NCBI GenBank assembly: GCA_963851405.1
Contig: CAWKPB010000005.1
Location: forward strand, 186,001 to 250,000
Direction: 5' to 3'
Source: JANPBY01 sp963851405
Lineage (GTDB): Bacteria; Actinomycetota; Actinomycetes; DATJPE01
Length of the DNA: 64,000 nt
Each line of letters opens with the position of its first letter. The first letter of the stretch is position 1. Positions 53,042-61,579 of this stretch are shown here, in pieces. Both the position numbers and the translations under genes were made by a program. The notes below the pieces were generated by a model. That model was not told where the DNA came from. It searched no databases and saw only the letters and a program-made list of their open reading frames with translations.

Positions 53042-53460
53042 ATGGCCCGGGGCGGTCCTGGCCAGCTCGTCTCCACCGTCATGGCCTTCGCGTTCAACCG
53101 AGCTGAGTTGGCGGTTCGTCGCCCGGATCCCTCCGGGGACCCCGCCGAAGGACGTCTTTCCGGCTACGCCCTGGACGAGCTCGCGGTCTCAGCGGGGATC
53201 CCCAGGCACACGGCGTGTGCGCGCCGCCGAAGCCGGCGGGTTCACGACCCGCCACCCCAACTCCTAGCCGTGTTGGGCGCCGGCATCGTGTCGGTCCCCG
53301 CCGAACAGATGGCCGCGCTGTCCACCGACACGGTGATGGGGGTCTCGGCGCGGGCCACCACCACCCACCTGGGTCGCATCGCCCGGGACCTGGTCCAACG
53401 CATCGACCCCGACGCCGCACGCCCCGGGCGGGCGCGGACGTACGGGTTGCGTCGCAGGTA
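53042..53460 (+). pseudogene. Decayed DUF222/13E12-type HNH gene fragment
   Basis: The frame contains LDELAVSAGIPRHTA, QLLAVLGAGIVSVP, GVSARATTTHLGRIARDL and VQRIDPDAARPGRAR, all DUF222 (13E12) hallmarks. Between them the matching FTTRHP segment is in another frame, and the N-terminal domain and C-terminal HNH endonuclease are missing. So this is a remnant with at least two frameshifts. It lies between narG and the FAD oxidoreductase promoter, which starts just where the fragment ends. Confidence 0.72.
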
Positions 53461-53471
53461 CCTTGGCAAGG

Positions 53472-54734
53472 ATGGATGATCTCCCGCGTTCCGCCGAAGT
53501 CGTTGTGGTCGGCGCCGGGCTGTCTGGTCTGCGTGCCGCTCGGCTCCTCCAGGAAGCGGGGCTCGACGTTCTCGTGCTCGAGCGCGGTGACGCCGTCGGC
53601 GGGAGGGTCCGCACTGACGAAATTGACGGTTTGCGGCTCGATCGCGGCTTCCAGCTCTACAACCCGTCCTACCCGGAGGGTCGTCGCTCGCTCGACCATG
53701 TCGCGCTCGATCTCAAGCCGTTCATTGCTGGAGTAGTCCTTGCGAAGGGGGCACGCCGCCATCGGGTGGCTGACCCGCGTCGCAAACCCAGCTGGGCCTT
53801 CTCGACGTTGTTGGCGCCGCTCGGGTCCCCAGTCGGCCGGGCTCGCTTCGCTGCCTATGCGATCTCGTGTTCGCGGGACTCGATAGCGCAGTTGAGGGCG
53901 CGGCCCGACGTGTCGGCCGCCGAGGCCTTGGCTACCGCAGGAGTCGGTAGCGCAGCCATCGATGTGTTGTTGCGCCCGTTTCTCGAGGGCGTGTTTCTCG
54001 AAGCCGACCTTGCGACGTCACGACGTTTCCTCGATCTGGTGCTGCGCTCCTTTGTCCGCGGCACGCCATGCGTGCCCGCGCGAGGGATGCAGCAGATCCC
54101 AGCGCAACTTGCGGCTGGACTCGCGCCGGGCTCACTTCACCTTGGGGTGACCGTGACAGCCGTCGAGAGGCAACGGGTTGTCACCACGTCCGGTGCCGTG
54201 AGGGCGCGTGCTGTGGTCGTCGCGACGGACGGTCGCTCGGCGTCGACCCTGATCCCAGCCCTGCCGACTCCGCGGACGAACACCGTCACCACCTGGTACC
54301 ACCTCGCTGACTGCGAAGCTTCGGGTCTCCTCGGTGGAGTGCCCGTGTTAGTCGTCGACTCCGACCGCCGTGGCCCCCTGGCCAACTCGGTGGTCATCTC
54401 CAGCGCAGCAAGCGAATACGCAGCCGCGGGCCAGGTGCTTGTGTCGTCGTCCGCGCTCGGCGAGCGCAATACCACCGAAGACGAGAAGCAGGTGCGCGAG
54501 CACCTGTCGCTCATGTATGGCCGCTCGGCCGGCCGGTGGGCGCACGTGGCTACCTACGCTGTTGATGATGCACTTCCGGCCATGCTGCCACCGGTCGACA
54601 TCAGTCCAGAGGTCCGATTCGGGGATGGGTTGTACGTGTGTGGCGACCACCGTTCGACCTCGTCAATCCAGGGCGCGTTGGTGTCGGGGCGGCACGCCGC
54701 CGAAGCGGTCCTGTCAGACACGGACAGAAGGTAG
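53472..54734 (+). CDS. FAD-dependent amine oxidase-like oxidoreductase
   Basis: A 420-residue flavoprotein. VVVVGAGLSGLRAARLLQEAG is the FAD motif, then GDAVGGRVRTDEIDG and FQLYNPSYPEG, and the C-terminal LYVCGDHRSTSSIQGALVSG. Similar proteins belong to the NAD(P)/FAD amine-oxidase group. ATG 53472 has TACCTT 7 bases upstream and also GGCAAGG, so either leaderless or weak Shine-Dalgarno. Substrate unknown. Confidence 0.85.
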   Translation: MDDLPRSAEVVVVGAGLSGLRAARLLQEAGLDVLVLERGDAVGGRVRTDEIDGLRLDRGFQLYNPSYPEGRRSLDHVALDLKPFIAGVVLAKGARRHRVADPRRKPSWAFSTLLAPLGSPVGRARFAAYAISCSRDSIAQLRARPDVSAAEALATAGVGSAAIDVLLRPFLEGVFLEADLATSRRFLDLVLRSFVRGTPCVPARGMQQIPAQLAAGLAPGSLHLGVTVTAVERQRVVTTSGAVRARAVVVATDGRSASTLIPALPTPRTNTVTTWYHLADCEASGLLGGVPVLVVDSDRRGPLANSVVISSAASEYAAAGQVLVSSSALGERNTTEDEKQVREHLSLMYGRSAGRWAHVATYAVDDALPAMLPPVDISPEVRFGDGLYVCGDHRSTSSIQGALVSGRHAAEAVLSDTDRR

Positions 54735-54771
54735 GGCGAAAGCCATACGCGGGGTCACCGGCGTCCGGGGC

Positions 54772-55467
54772 CTAGAGGAAAGCGGCGCTCGGAAGATCTC
54801 GCTCGTCGCCCTCGATCGCGGTGAGTACTCGCTCGACGACCGCTGCGGGGTCCAGACCGGCGGGAAGTCGCGGCGCTGTTCCCGCGATCGGGCGGTCGGC
54901 GAGTCCGGTGTCTGTGTGCGGCGGGCGGGCGTCGATCAGCCGGATACCCACTCTGCGAAGCTCTCTCCCGGCCGCCGCGTCGTAGGCCGTCAGAGCCGCC
55001 TTTGACGCTGAGTAGGCCGCCATCCCGGCAGTCGGCTGCTCGGCTACGACGGCGCTGATGTTGACCACGAACGGTCCGCGCTCCTGGCGGGCAGAGGTGC
55101 TGAGGTACGGCAGCGCCGTTTGGATCAGCCGGATCGGTGCGATCGTGTTTGTTCGGAACAAGTCGACCAGTGCGGCGTCGGGAAGAGTTTCGACTGCTCC
55201 GAACGCCACGACGCCGGACGCGATGATCAAGCCGTCGAGTCGGTCATACCTGTCGACGGCTGCCTTGACAGCCTCGCGAGCAGTCTCTGCCCGCCGTAGG
55301 TCACCGGTGACGACCACGGCGTCGAGGCCGAGCGAATCAAGTCGACCCTGGTCACGGCCGGTGATGGTGAGGTGCGCTCCCGCGGCGGCGAGCCGGCAGC
55401 TGATGCGGCGGCCGAGCTCTCCCGAGGCACCCGCGACCAATACGGAGCGACCGGTGAGTGAAGTCAT
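54772..55467 (-). CDS. Short-chain dehydrogenase/reductase
   Basis: A 231-residue SDR. VAGASGELGRRI is the cofactor motif (variant of GxxxGxG), TNTIAPIRLIQ is the central strand and AAYSASKAALTA the YxxxK catalytic pair. ATG 55467 is preferred; the frame is open to 55554. It converges on the FAD oxidoreductase gene. Substrate unknown. Confidence 0.86.
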   Translation of the reverse strand: MTSLTGRSVLVAGASGELGRRISCRLAAAGAHLTITGRDQGRLDSLGLDAVVVTGDLRRAETAREAVKAAVDRYDRLDGLIIASGVVAFGAVETLPDAALVDLFRTNTIAPIRLIQTALPYLSTSARQERGPFVVNISAVVAEQPTAGMAAYSASKAALTAYDAAAGRELRRVGIRLIDARPPHTDTGLADRPIAGTAPRLPAGLDPAAVVERVLTAIEGDERDLPSAAFL

Positions 55468-55592
55468 CCCCCGACCCTGACAGATGTCGGGCGTGGGTGC
55501 CCGTCGAGCGCGGTGCGTCGCAAGGCCGGCGCTAGGTGTCCCGATTGTGACCACTCGAAGGGTTGCTCACAGTGGTTTGGATTCATCGGTAG

Positions 55593-55665
55593 TGCCCCCG
55601 GGCAGAATCGAACTGCCGACACACGGTTTAGGAAACCGTTGCTCTATCCCCTGAGCTACGAGGGC
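55593..55665 (-). tRNA. tRNA-Arg(CCT)
   Basis: Minus-strand cloverleaf of 73 bases. Acceptor stem GCCCTCG pairs with CGGGGGC; the D-loop is GCTCAGGGGATAGAGC; the anticodon stem ACGGT/ACCGT encloses loop TTCCTAA with anticodon CCT reading AGG; the T-arm has GTTCGATTC. Discriminator base A. CCA is not encoded. Confidence 0.97.
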
Positions 55666-55912
55666 GGGACGTGCGCGATTGCTGGCGGAAACCTGCATGG
55701 ACCGTTGAGGCCCCTGGGGACGTTGGACAGACGGAGTCTAGGGGCCTCTGGCCCGGGGTCTTGATCGGGCTGATCATCGTTTCATCGAAGTCGGTCGGGC
55801 CGCCGAAGCCCCAACGGTTCGACCCGGGTCTACGCGGGGCGCGACGGACCGACCTGCGGCCACGGCCATCAGTTGAGACAATGGGAATCAGACCGCTAGC
55901 GAGGGAGAGACG

Positions 55913-56377
55913 ATGACGATCTCGGTTGGCCAGGAGGCTCCGGACTTCAAGGTGATGGATCACTTGGGCAAAGAGGTGACGCTTTCGGCGTTCCGTGGCA
56001 AGAAGAACGTGGTCCTCGTGTTCTTCCCGTTCGCTTTCAGCCCGACGTGCACCGACGAACTCGCGAGCATCCGTGATGAGCGTGCTGCGATCGAGCAGGA
56101 TGACACCATCGTCTTCGCGATGTCCTGCGATTCGATGTGGGTCCATCGGGTCTTCGCCGAGCGCGATGGGTACGACTTCCAACTGTTGTCGGACTCCTGG
56201 CCCTACGGCCGAGTTGCCAGCGACTACGGGGTTTTTCTTCCTGACCGCGGGATCGCGACGCGAGCGACGTTCGTCATCGACAAGCAGGGGATTGTCGTCT
56301 GGGCCGTGGTGAACGACTTGAGCCAGACACGAGACGTCAAGCAGTACTGCAACGCGGTCGCCGACATCCCGGACTAG
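55913..56377 (+). CDS. ahpE: AhpE-type peroxiredoxin
   Basis: A 154-residue thiol peroxidase. The peroxidatic Cys46 is in FAFSPTCTDEL, and a second Cys72 in AMSCDSMWVHRVF. The fold and WPYGRVASDYGVF motif fit the AhpE subgroup of actinobacteria. It reduces hydroperoxides with thioredoxin or mycoredoxin. GAGGGAGAGACG precedes the ATG at 55913. Confidence 0.93.
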   Translation: MTISVGQEAPDFKVMDHLGKEVTLSAFRGKKNVVLVFFPFAFSPTCTDELASIRDERAAIEQDDTIVFAMSCDSMWVHRVFAERDGYDFQLLSDSWPYGRVASDYGVFLPDRGIATRATFVIDKQGIVVWAVVNDLSQTRDVKQYCNAVADIPD

Positions 56378-56411
56378 GTCGAAGTCCCACGCCCCCGTCC
56401 GAAACTTGATC

Positions 56412-56452
56412 CTCAACTCCATGGGTCGAGGCGGTCGACTCATGGAGTTGAG
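56412..56452 (+). terminator. Bidirectional hairpin between ahpE and SDR genes
   Basis: CTCAACTCCATG (56412-56423) pairs with CATGGAGTTGAG (56441-56452), extended by GTCGA/TCGAC after one mismatch. It lies after ahpE and includes the stop codon of the minus-strand SDR, so it can end both convergent transcripts. No U-run follows. Confidence 0.72.
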
Positions 56453-57261
56453 GGTTCGCTCTGTTCGCTATCCGGCATGAATCGCTTCATCTGCTTCTGG
56501 ACGAGGAGGATCGCTTGGCGAGGGGCTACTCGGATGGCGAGGTTCATGAGCCGAGCGTCCTTGCCCACGTAGATGTAGAGCCGGTTGCGCTCGATTCCGT
56601 CGAGCATGATCCGGGCTGCGTCGGCGGGCGAGGTCATGGGCAGGCCCGCGGAGTCGGTCGTTGGCATCTCGATGCCCGAATGCTCCGAGATGGCCGTCGA
56701 CACGGCTCCGGGCATGATCACTGAGACGCGCACGGACGTGTCAATCAGTTCTGCGTAGAGACCCTCAGTCATGAGCTTCACCGCAGCCTTGCTGGCTCCG
56801 TACAGCGTCTGGCCGGGGAACGGAAAGAAGCCGCCCATGCTCGACACGTTGGCAAGGTGGCCTTCCGGCCGTTCGAGCAGGACCGGGAGGAAGGCCTTCA
56901 CCATGTAGAGGCAGCCACGGAAATTGACGTCCAGCACGTGATCGATGGCCTCGTGTTCGAGGTCGTTGAGCGGGACGAACGGTTGGATGATGCCGGCGTT
57001 GTTGATGACTCCGTCTACGGCTCCATGGGCCGACATCACGGCTTCCGGCAGGGCCTCGACGGCAGTTCGGTCGGTGACATCGACGACGTGCGTGGTCAGG
57101 CGGTCACCGGCCACGGCCAACTCGGCGGTCTGGCGGAGGTCCGCTTCGCGGATATCTACGGCCGCGACCCGCGCGCCCCGGCGCAAGAGGAGCAGGACCA
57201 ACTCACGGCCCATGCCGTTGCCCCCGCCGGTGACGACCCAGATCTTGCCTTCGGCCCTCAT
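56440..57261 (-). CDS. Short-chain dehydrogenase/reductase
   Basis: A 273-residue SDR. WVVTGGGNGMGREL is the NAD(P) motif, NNAGIIQPF the NNAG motif, NVSSMGG the Ser and LYGASKAAVKL the YxxxK pair. The C-terminal 60 residues are basic and Met-rich, longer than in minimal SDRs. GGGAG lies 6 bases before the ATG. Substrate unknown. Confidence 0.88.
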   Translation of the reverse strand: MRAEGKIWVVTGGGNGMGRELVLLLLRRGARVAAVDIREADLRQTAELAVAGDRLTTHVVDVTDRTAVEALPEAVMSAHGAVDGVINNAGIIQPFVPLNDLEHEAIDHVLDVNFRGCLYMVKAFLPVLLERPEGHLANVSSMGGFFPFPGQTLYGASKAAVKLMTEGLYAELIDTSVRVSVIMPGAVSTAISEHSGIEMPTTDSAGLPMTSPADAARIMLDGIERNRLYIYVGKDARLMNLAIRVAPRQAILLVQKQMKRFMPDSEQSEPSTP

Positions 57262-57500
57262 GGCAACTCCCTGAACTACGGGGGGCCACGCCTGCCCGCC
57301 GCCGCTTGCGAGCGGGCCCGCAACACCCCTCGGACGCAGGGCGAGTCTATTCCGCTCGTGCTGGCGACGGCTGCCCCGGCCTGGCTGGATGGCGCCTTGT
57401 GAGCTTGGTCATGAACGGCGCAACATCGACGTCATCCGCCTGTCGCCCGGCGTTCACACCCAGTGCCTACCGTGATCTCAAGAACAGAAGGGAGATACCA

Positions 57501-57623
57501 ATGAAACCTGACGCCGGAGACAGCGAGGCACTGCGCGAGCAGTGGGATCAACTTCGTAAGGACGCCTGGTCCGACGCCGAGCGCGCCGAGATCGACGCCC
57601 TCTTCGGGCGCTATCTGCCCTAG
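57501..57623 (+). CDS. 40-residue acidic microprotein
   Basis: ATG 57501 to TAG 57623 encodes a 40-residue protein (MKPDAGDSEALREQWDQLRK...). It is charged and predicted helical, ending FGRYLP. AAGGGAGA lies 6-7 bases upstream, a strong ribosome-binding site, which supports translation. No family recognised. Confidence 0.65.
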   Translation: MKPDAGDSEALREQWDQLRKDAWSDAERAEIDALFGRYLP

Positions 57624-57627
57624 CGGT

Positions 57628-58047
57628 TCAGCCGGAGACCTGCCCATAGGCGCTAGTGACGGTCAGCACGGCGACCACGCGCTGCTCGGCGACCATTGCC
57701 GCGCGGTATTCGTCCCAGTCCGGGTGTTCGCCGCCGCTCCGGCGGTAGTACTCGACGAGGCGTTCGACCGTTCCGTCGTGTGGGGCTTTTGCCGGCGCGC
57801 TCACCTCGACCGTTCCGTCGAGAACGACGTACTGCCAAAAGCTCTCGTCGGTCACGTGCATGCAGGCTCGGGGGTCGGCGCGTAGGTTCCGCGTCTTCGC
57901 TCGCGTCTCTGTCAGCGACAGGGTCAGTTGATGCGCATCCGAGATGTACAGAACGTTCGACACCTGCGGTCGGCCGTCCCGCCTGATGGTGACCAGCGTG
58001 CCTTTCGTGCGTTCAGCGGCGAAACCAAGGGCTTGGGAGAGATCCAT
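57628..58047 (-). CDS. PPOX-class flavin/F420-dependent oxidoreductase
   Basis: A 139-residue split-barrel protein. KGTLVTIRRDGRPQVSNVLY and ETRAKTRNLRADPRACMHV are the strands that bind FMN or F420 in the actinobacterial PPOX class. It is probably a small redox enzyme; substrate unknown. AGGATCC lies just upstream of ATG 58047. Confidence 0.85.
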   Translation of the reverse strand: MDLSQALGFAAERTKGTLVTIRRDGRPQVSNVLYISDAHQLTLSLTETRAKTRNLRADPRACMHVTDESFWQYVVLDGTVEVSAPAKAPHDGTVERLVEYYRRSGGEHPDWDEYRAAMVAEQRVVAVLTVTSAYGQVSG

Positions 58048-58101
58048 GTCTGGATCCTGCTGGACCGGCCGCGTCGGGGGAAGGGGCCGCCAGCCCTCCG
58101 T

Positions 58102-58437
58102 TCACTGCTGAGTCTTGGCCACGGTCAGCAGTACCGCACTGTCATCTACAGCTTCCAGCGAGTGCCTGGCCTTGGGAACGATCAGCAGATCTCCCGGTGA
58201 TCCCTCCCATGACGCGTCACCGGAGTGCAGCAGGACGCGGCCGTGCAGGACGTGCACGGTGGCCTCGCCCGGGTTTTCGTGTTCGTCCAAACGTCGTCCC
58301 GCGACCAGCGCGATCAGGGTTTGACGTAGCGTCAATTCGTGGCCGCCATAGACCGTGTGTGCGCTGCGGCCACTGCTGGCCTCGCCTGCGGCTTTGAGTT
58401 GCTGCCGGACTTGGGCGGTCAATGAGGTCTTGTTCAT
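58102..58437 (-). CDS. Cupin-domain protein
   Basis: A 111-residue single cupin. LDEHENPGEATVHVLHGRVLL carries the first motif and PGDLLIVPKARHSLEAVDD the second, with His and Glu metal ligands. ATG 58437 follows AAGGAA by 3-4 bases; the open frame to 58473 lacks support. Separated by 54 bases from the PPOX gene on the same strand. Confidence 0.83.
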   Translation of the reverse strand: MNKTSLTAQVRQQLKAAGEASSGRSAHTVYGGHELTLRQTLIALVAGRRLDEHENPGEATVHVLHGRVLLHSGDASWEGSPGDLLIVPKARHSLEAVDDSAVLLTVAKTQQ

Positions 58438-58490
58438 GGGTTCCTTCCCCGGCCAACCAATGAGCCGCTCCACCGCCTAGGCTCGCAGCC

Positions 58491-58865
58491 GTGAACCTCC
58501 TCCACAACCTGGTCCTCATCGTCCACTTCGTCGGTCTGGCCGCCCTGTTGGGTGGCTTCCTGGTTCAGATATCGGCCCCCAAGCGTGGCGAACTCCGAAT
58601 CGTCAACCAGTCGATGCGCGACGGTGCCATCACGCAGCTCGTGACAGGTGTGCTCCTGGTCGGACTGGCGTACCCGCTGAACGACCAGGATCCGACGGAA
58701 GCCCTGCCTGACAACGCGAAGATCACCGTCAAGCTCCTGGTCGCCCTGGTGATTGTGGCCGTGGTCCTACTGGGACGGAGAAAGCCAGCCGAGGCACAGC
58801 AGCCCTACTGGGCGATCACGGGGATCTTGGCGCTCGTCAACGTGTGTGTCGCCGTTCTCTGGTGA
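58491..58865 (+). CDS. Small integral membrane protein
   Basis: A 124-residue protein with about four membrane helices (LVLIVHFVGLAALLGGFLV, ITQLVTGVLLVGLAY, VKLLVALVIVAVVLLG, AITGILALVNVCVAVLW). Short loops, no known motif. GTG 58491 has TAGGCT 7 bases upstream (leaderless). Divergent from the cupin gene. Function unknown. Confidence 0.8.
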   Translation: MNLLHNLVLIVHFVGLAALLGGFLVQISAPKRGELRIVNQSMRDGAITQLVTGVLLVGLAYPLNDQDPTEALPDNAKITVKLLVALVIVAVVLLGRRKPAEAQQPYWAITGILALVNVCVAVLW

Positions 58866-58869
58866 TTGC

Positions 58870-59586
58870 TTAGGCTGTGGCGACGACCTTGAAAGCCTCC
58901 GCCAGGCGCCCTTCGGGTAATCCGGCCAGTTCCGCATTGCGCCGACCCCACTCGCGGAGGAAGCCAGCCAGGTCCTCGAAGTGCGCTGTCTGGGACTCGT
59001 GGGCGGTGAGGGCCTCGATCTTGGTCTCGAACGTGTCGGTGATGTCCACGTACCAATCTGGTGTCGCGTGCGCCATCACCCACACCTCTGGAACGGCCCA
59101 GTCGGCGAGCCCGTCGGCGAGCAGACCCGGATGGGCAAAGGGATTGCGAGCGTCGGGGTAGACCGCCTGGATGGCAGCCTCACCCGCTGCCAGATGATCC
59201 GGATGTGAGGCCTGGATGCGATTCCAGTTACGTTCGGGCGACTGGATCAACATGCGCTGAGGGCGCACCTGCCGGATCACTCGGCTGATGTCACGGCGCA
59301 GCTCGTGGGTCACCGTGAGTTCTCCATCGGTGTAGCCGAGGAACCGCACGTCACTCACCCCCACCGCCTTGGCCGCGGCTTCTTGCTCGGCCCGACGAAT
59401 CGTGGGGATCTCCGTCCGTGGGACGTTGGGATCGAATCCGCCTGCGTCGCCGTCGGTGACCACGCAATACGTCACCTCGATCCCGGCGCGGGTCCAGGTG
59501 GCGATGGTGCCCGCCGCACCGAAATCGACGTCGTCCGGGTGGGCGGTGACAACGAGTACACGTTCGATCGCGGAGTCCTCGAGCAA
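58870..59586 (-). CDS. PIG-L family deacetylase
   Basis: A 238-residue zinc deacetylase of the LmbE/MshB family. VTAHPDDVDFGAAGT (metal Asp/His) and the later SPERNWNRIQASHPDHLAAGE (third His) are intact. Such enzymes remove acetyl from N-acetylglucosamine conjugates such as mycothiol precursors or related sugars. Start is a TTG at 59586 with GAGGGAG about 9 bases upstream. Substrate unknown; the short length fits generic PIG-L rather than MshB (about 300). Confidence 0.88.
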   Translation of the reverse strand: MLEDSAIERVLVVTAHPDDVDFGAAGTIATWTRAGIEVTYCVVTDGDAGGFDPNVPRTEIPTIRRAEQEAAAKAVGVSDVRFLGYTDGELTVTHELRRDISRVIRQVRPQRMLIQSPERNWNRIQASHPDHLAAGEAAIQAVYPDARNPFAHPGLLADGLADWAVPEVWVMAHATPDWYVDITDTFETKIEALTAHESQTAHFEDLAGFLREWGRRNAELAGLPEGRLAEAFKVVATA

Positions 59587-59707
59587 GGTGGGGCTCCCTC
59601 TCAGCGGTCCAGATCAGTGTTCAGATGAGTAGTCCAGATGGCCTAACGTCGGTCCATCGTAAGGAACGGAACTTGAGATGCGCCCCGCGGATGCCGAGGG
59701 GTAACAG

Positions 59708-61543
59708 ATGACCGCCCTTCCGCGTGCCCGGGTCGACCGCGCCCTGATGGTCGCGTCAGCCGTGGTTCTAGGGTTGGGGATCGCGGTGCTGCAGCCGGTT
59801 GGTATCGCGGCGGCGGTGCCGGTCGTGCCAGCGGCCGTCGGGCTCCCGGCAGCGATCGAACCCCTGCCCGTGTGGGACGGCGTCCAGTGGTGCGACCCGG
59901 TAGCCCGCCCCGGAGTTATCGCCATGAAGAAGCTCCTGGCGAAAACGTACGGATCGACGTCCTTTGGGATCACGCGCTCGTGCAGCGGAGGCTCGGGCAC
60001 GTCCGAGCACAACGAGGGTCGCGCGCTCGACTGGATGATCAGCGGTAAGGCCGAGGTGAAGAACGCCGAGGCGTTCCTGGACTGGGTCTTGGCCAAGGAC
60101 GCCGACGGAAACAAGCAAGCCATGGCTCGTCGGATGGGGCTGATGTACATCATCTGGGACAACCGGATGTTCCGTCTCTACGACCCCTCTCGAGGTTGGA
60201 CCGAGTACAGCAACTGCCTATCCACGCTCTCCTCGTCGAGTGACACCACGTGCCATCGAGATCATGTGCACTTGTCATTCACGTGGGACGGAGCCGCTGC
60301 CAAGACGTCTTACTGGAGCGGGAAAGCGATGACCGCCCCGGCCTGTACTACCTATGCATCTCGAGGAACCGCACCGTCGGTGCCCAAGACGGGGCAAGAG
60401 TTCGTGGCGATACGGCCGACGATGCTTCTCGACACGGCACGAGCCGTCGGGGTCGATTCCAGGTGCCGCCTGACCCGGGCGGACTCGGCGGGCGACCGGA
60501 ACCGGATCGACCTCAAGGTGGCCGGGCGAGGCGGCGTGCCTCTCACCGGTGTCAGTGCGGTGTCGCTGTCCATCGAGGTCCGAGGTCCCAATGCGCCCAC
60601 GAAGTTGTTCGTCGAACCGACTGGCTCGCCCTGGCCACGACTCCGGGTTGTCACGACCGGTCTCCGGGTGAATGGGCTCGGCGCCGTGACAGTGCCGCTG
60701 GGATCCTCGGGGCGGGTCAGCCTGACTATCCCGACCGGGGCCGCTGACGTCCGGGTTCACGTGGTCGGCTACTACGTCGCTCCTACTTCTGAAACCCTTC
60801 AGTTCCACCCGGCCCAACCCAAGCGCCTCCTCGACACGGTCGCCGACTCCACGAAATTCAAAGCGGGGCAGGCGCGGGCGGTAGCCGCTGAGGGGCGGGC
60901 CGGGCTCCCCGCAAAGAATGTCGAAGCGGTGGCGCTCGCAGTCACTGTCTCCGGTGGGACCGAAGCTGGCGGAGTCGTCGTCTACGGCCCGGAGGACAAG
61001 GCACCCGGAAAGCGCGTGGAGTCGGTGTATTCGCCGGCGGGCAAGCAACGAACCAATGTCGTCATCGCTCGGGTCGGCGAGGACGGCTCGGTGCAGGTCC
61101 GCAACGACGCTGCCGGCGCCCGCCACGTCCGGATGGATGTGCTGGGTTGGTGGTCCGTGAACACGATTGCGGACGGTTCCCAGTTCATGCTCCTGAAGCC
61201 CAAGGAGATCGTGGACTCGACTGAGGGCAAAGGCATTGGCGCGCGTTTGAAGGCCGGCTCCACCAGCGACGTGTCGCTGGCTGGAATTGGCGGGATCGCT
61301 GCGGATGGCGTGACTGCCGTCGCACTCCAGTTGACTGCCGTGCAGCCTGGCAGCGACACCGTGCTGGTCGCCATGGAGTCCGGCACCGAGAGCCCGAAGA
61401 CGCGGTCTGCCTCGCCGCGATACGGGCTCGACAACACAGCCTGGGTGGTGGCTCCACTGGCCGACGGTGCAGCAGCCCTGAGGTCGACCAAGGCCGCGGT
61501 CGACGTCCGCGCCTACAGTGTTGGATACTGGTTCTTGCCGTAG
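59708..61543 (+). CDS. Secreted M15-like peptidase with C-terminal surface repeats
   Basis: A 611-residue protein. A signal peptide ends near PVGIAAAVP. The N-terminal domain has TSEHNEGRALDWMI and CHRDHVHLSF, the His/Asp/HxH pattern of the M15-like (ARB_07466) peptidase group. The remaining 400 residues are three repeats of about 120 residues, each with xPxRLLDT, GVPLTGVSAVSLSI and VRVHVVGYY-type strands, a surface module common in actinobacteria. GAGGGG precedes the ATG. Probable peptidoglycan or cell-surface protease; activity not shown. Confidence 0.78.
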   Translation: MTALPRARVDRALMVASAVVLGLGIAVLQPVGIAAAVPVVPAAVGLPAAIEPLPVWDGVQWCDPVARPGVIAMKKLLAKTYGSTSFGITRSCSGGSGTSEHNEGRALDWMISGKAEVKNAEAFLDWVLAKDADGNKQAMARRMGLMYIIWDNRMFRLYDPSRGWTEYSNCLSTLSSSSDTTCHRDHVHLSFTWDGAAAKTSYWSGKAMTAPACTTYASRGTAPSVPKTGQEFVAIRPTMLLDTARAVGVDSRCRLTRADSAGDRNRIDLKVAGRGGVPLTGVSAVSLSIEVRGPNAPTKLFVEPTGSPWPRLRVVTTGLRVNGLGAVTVPLGSSGRVSLTIPTGAADVRVHVVGYYVAPTSETLQFHPAQPKRLLDTVADSTKFKAGQARAVAAEGRAGLPAKNVEAVALAVTVSGGTEAGGVVVYGPEDKAPGKRVESVYSPAGKQRTNVVIARVGEDGSVQVRNDAAGARHVRMDVLGWWSVNTIADGSQFMLLKPKEIVDSTEGKGIGARLKAGSTSDVSLAGIGGIAADGVTAVALQLTAVQPGSDTVLVAMESGTESPKTRSASPRYGLDNTAWVVAPLADGAAALRSTKAAVDVRAYSVGYWFLP

Positions 61544-61579
61544 TTGGTGCATGGCTGCGTCCGTGACTTGGGGGGATCT

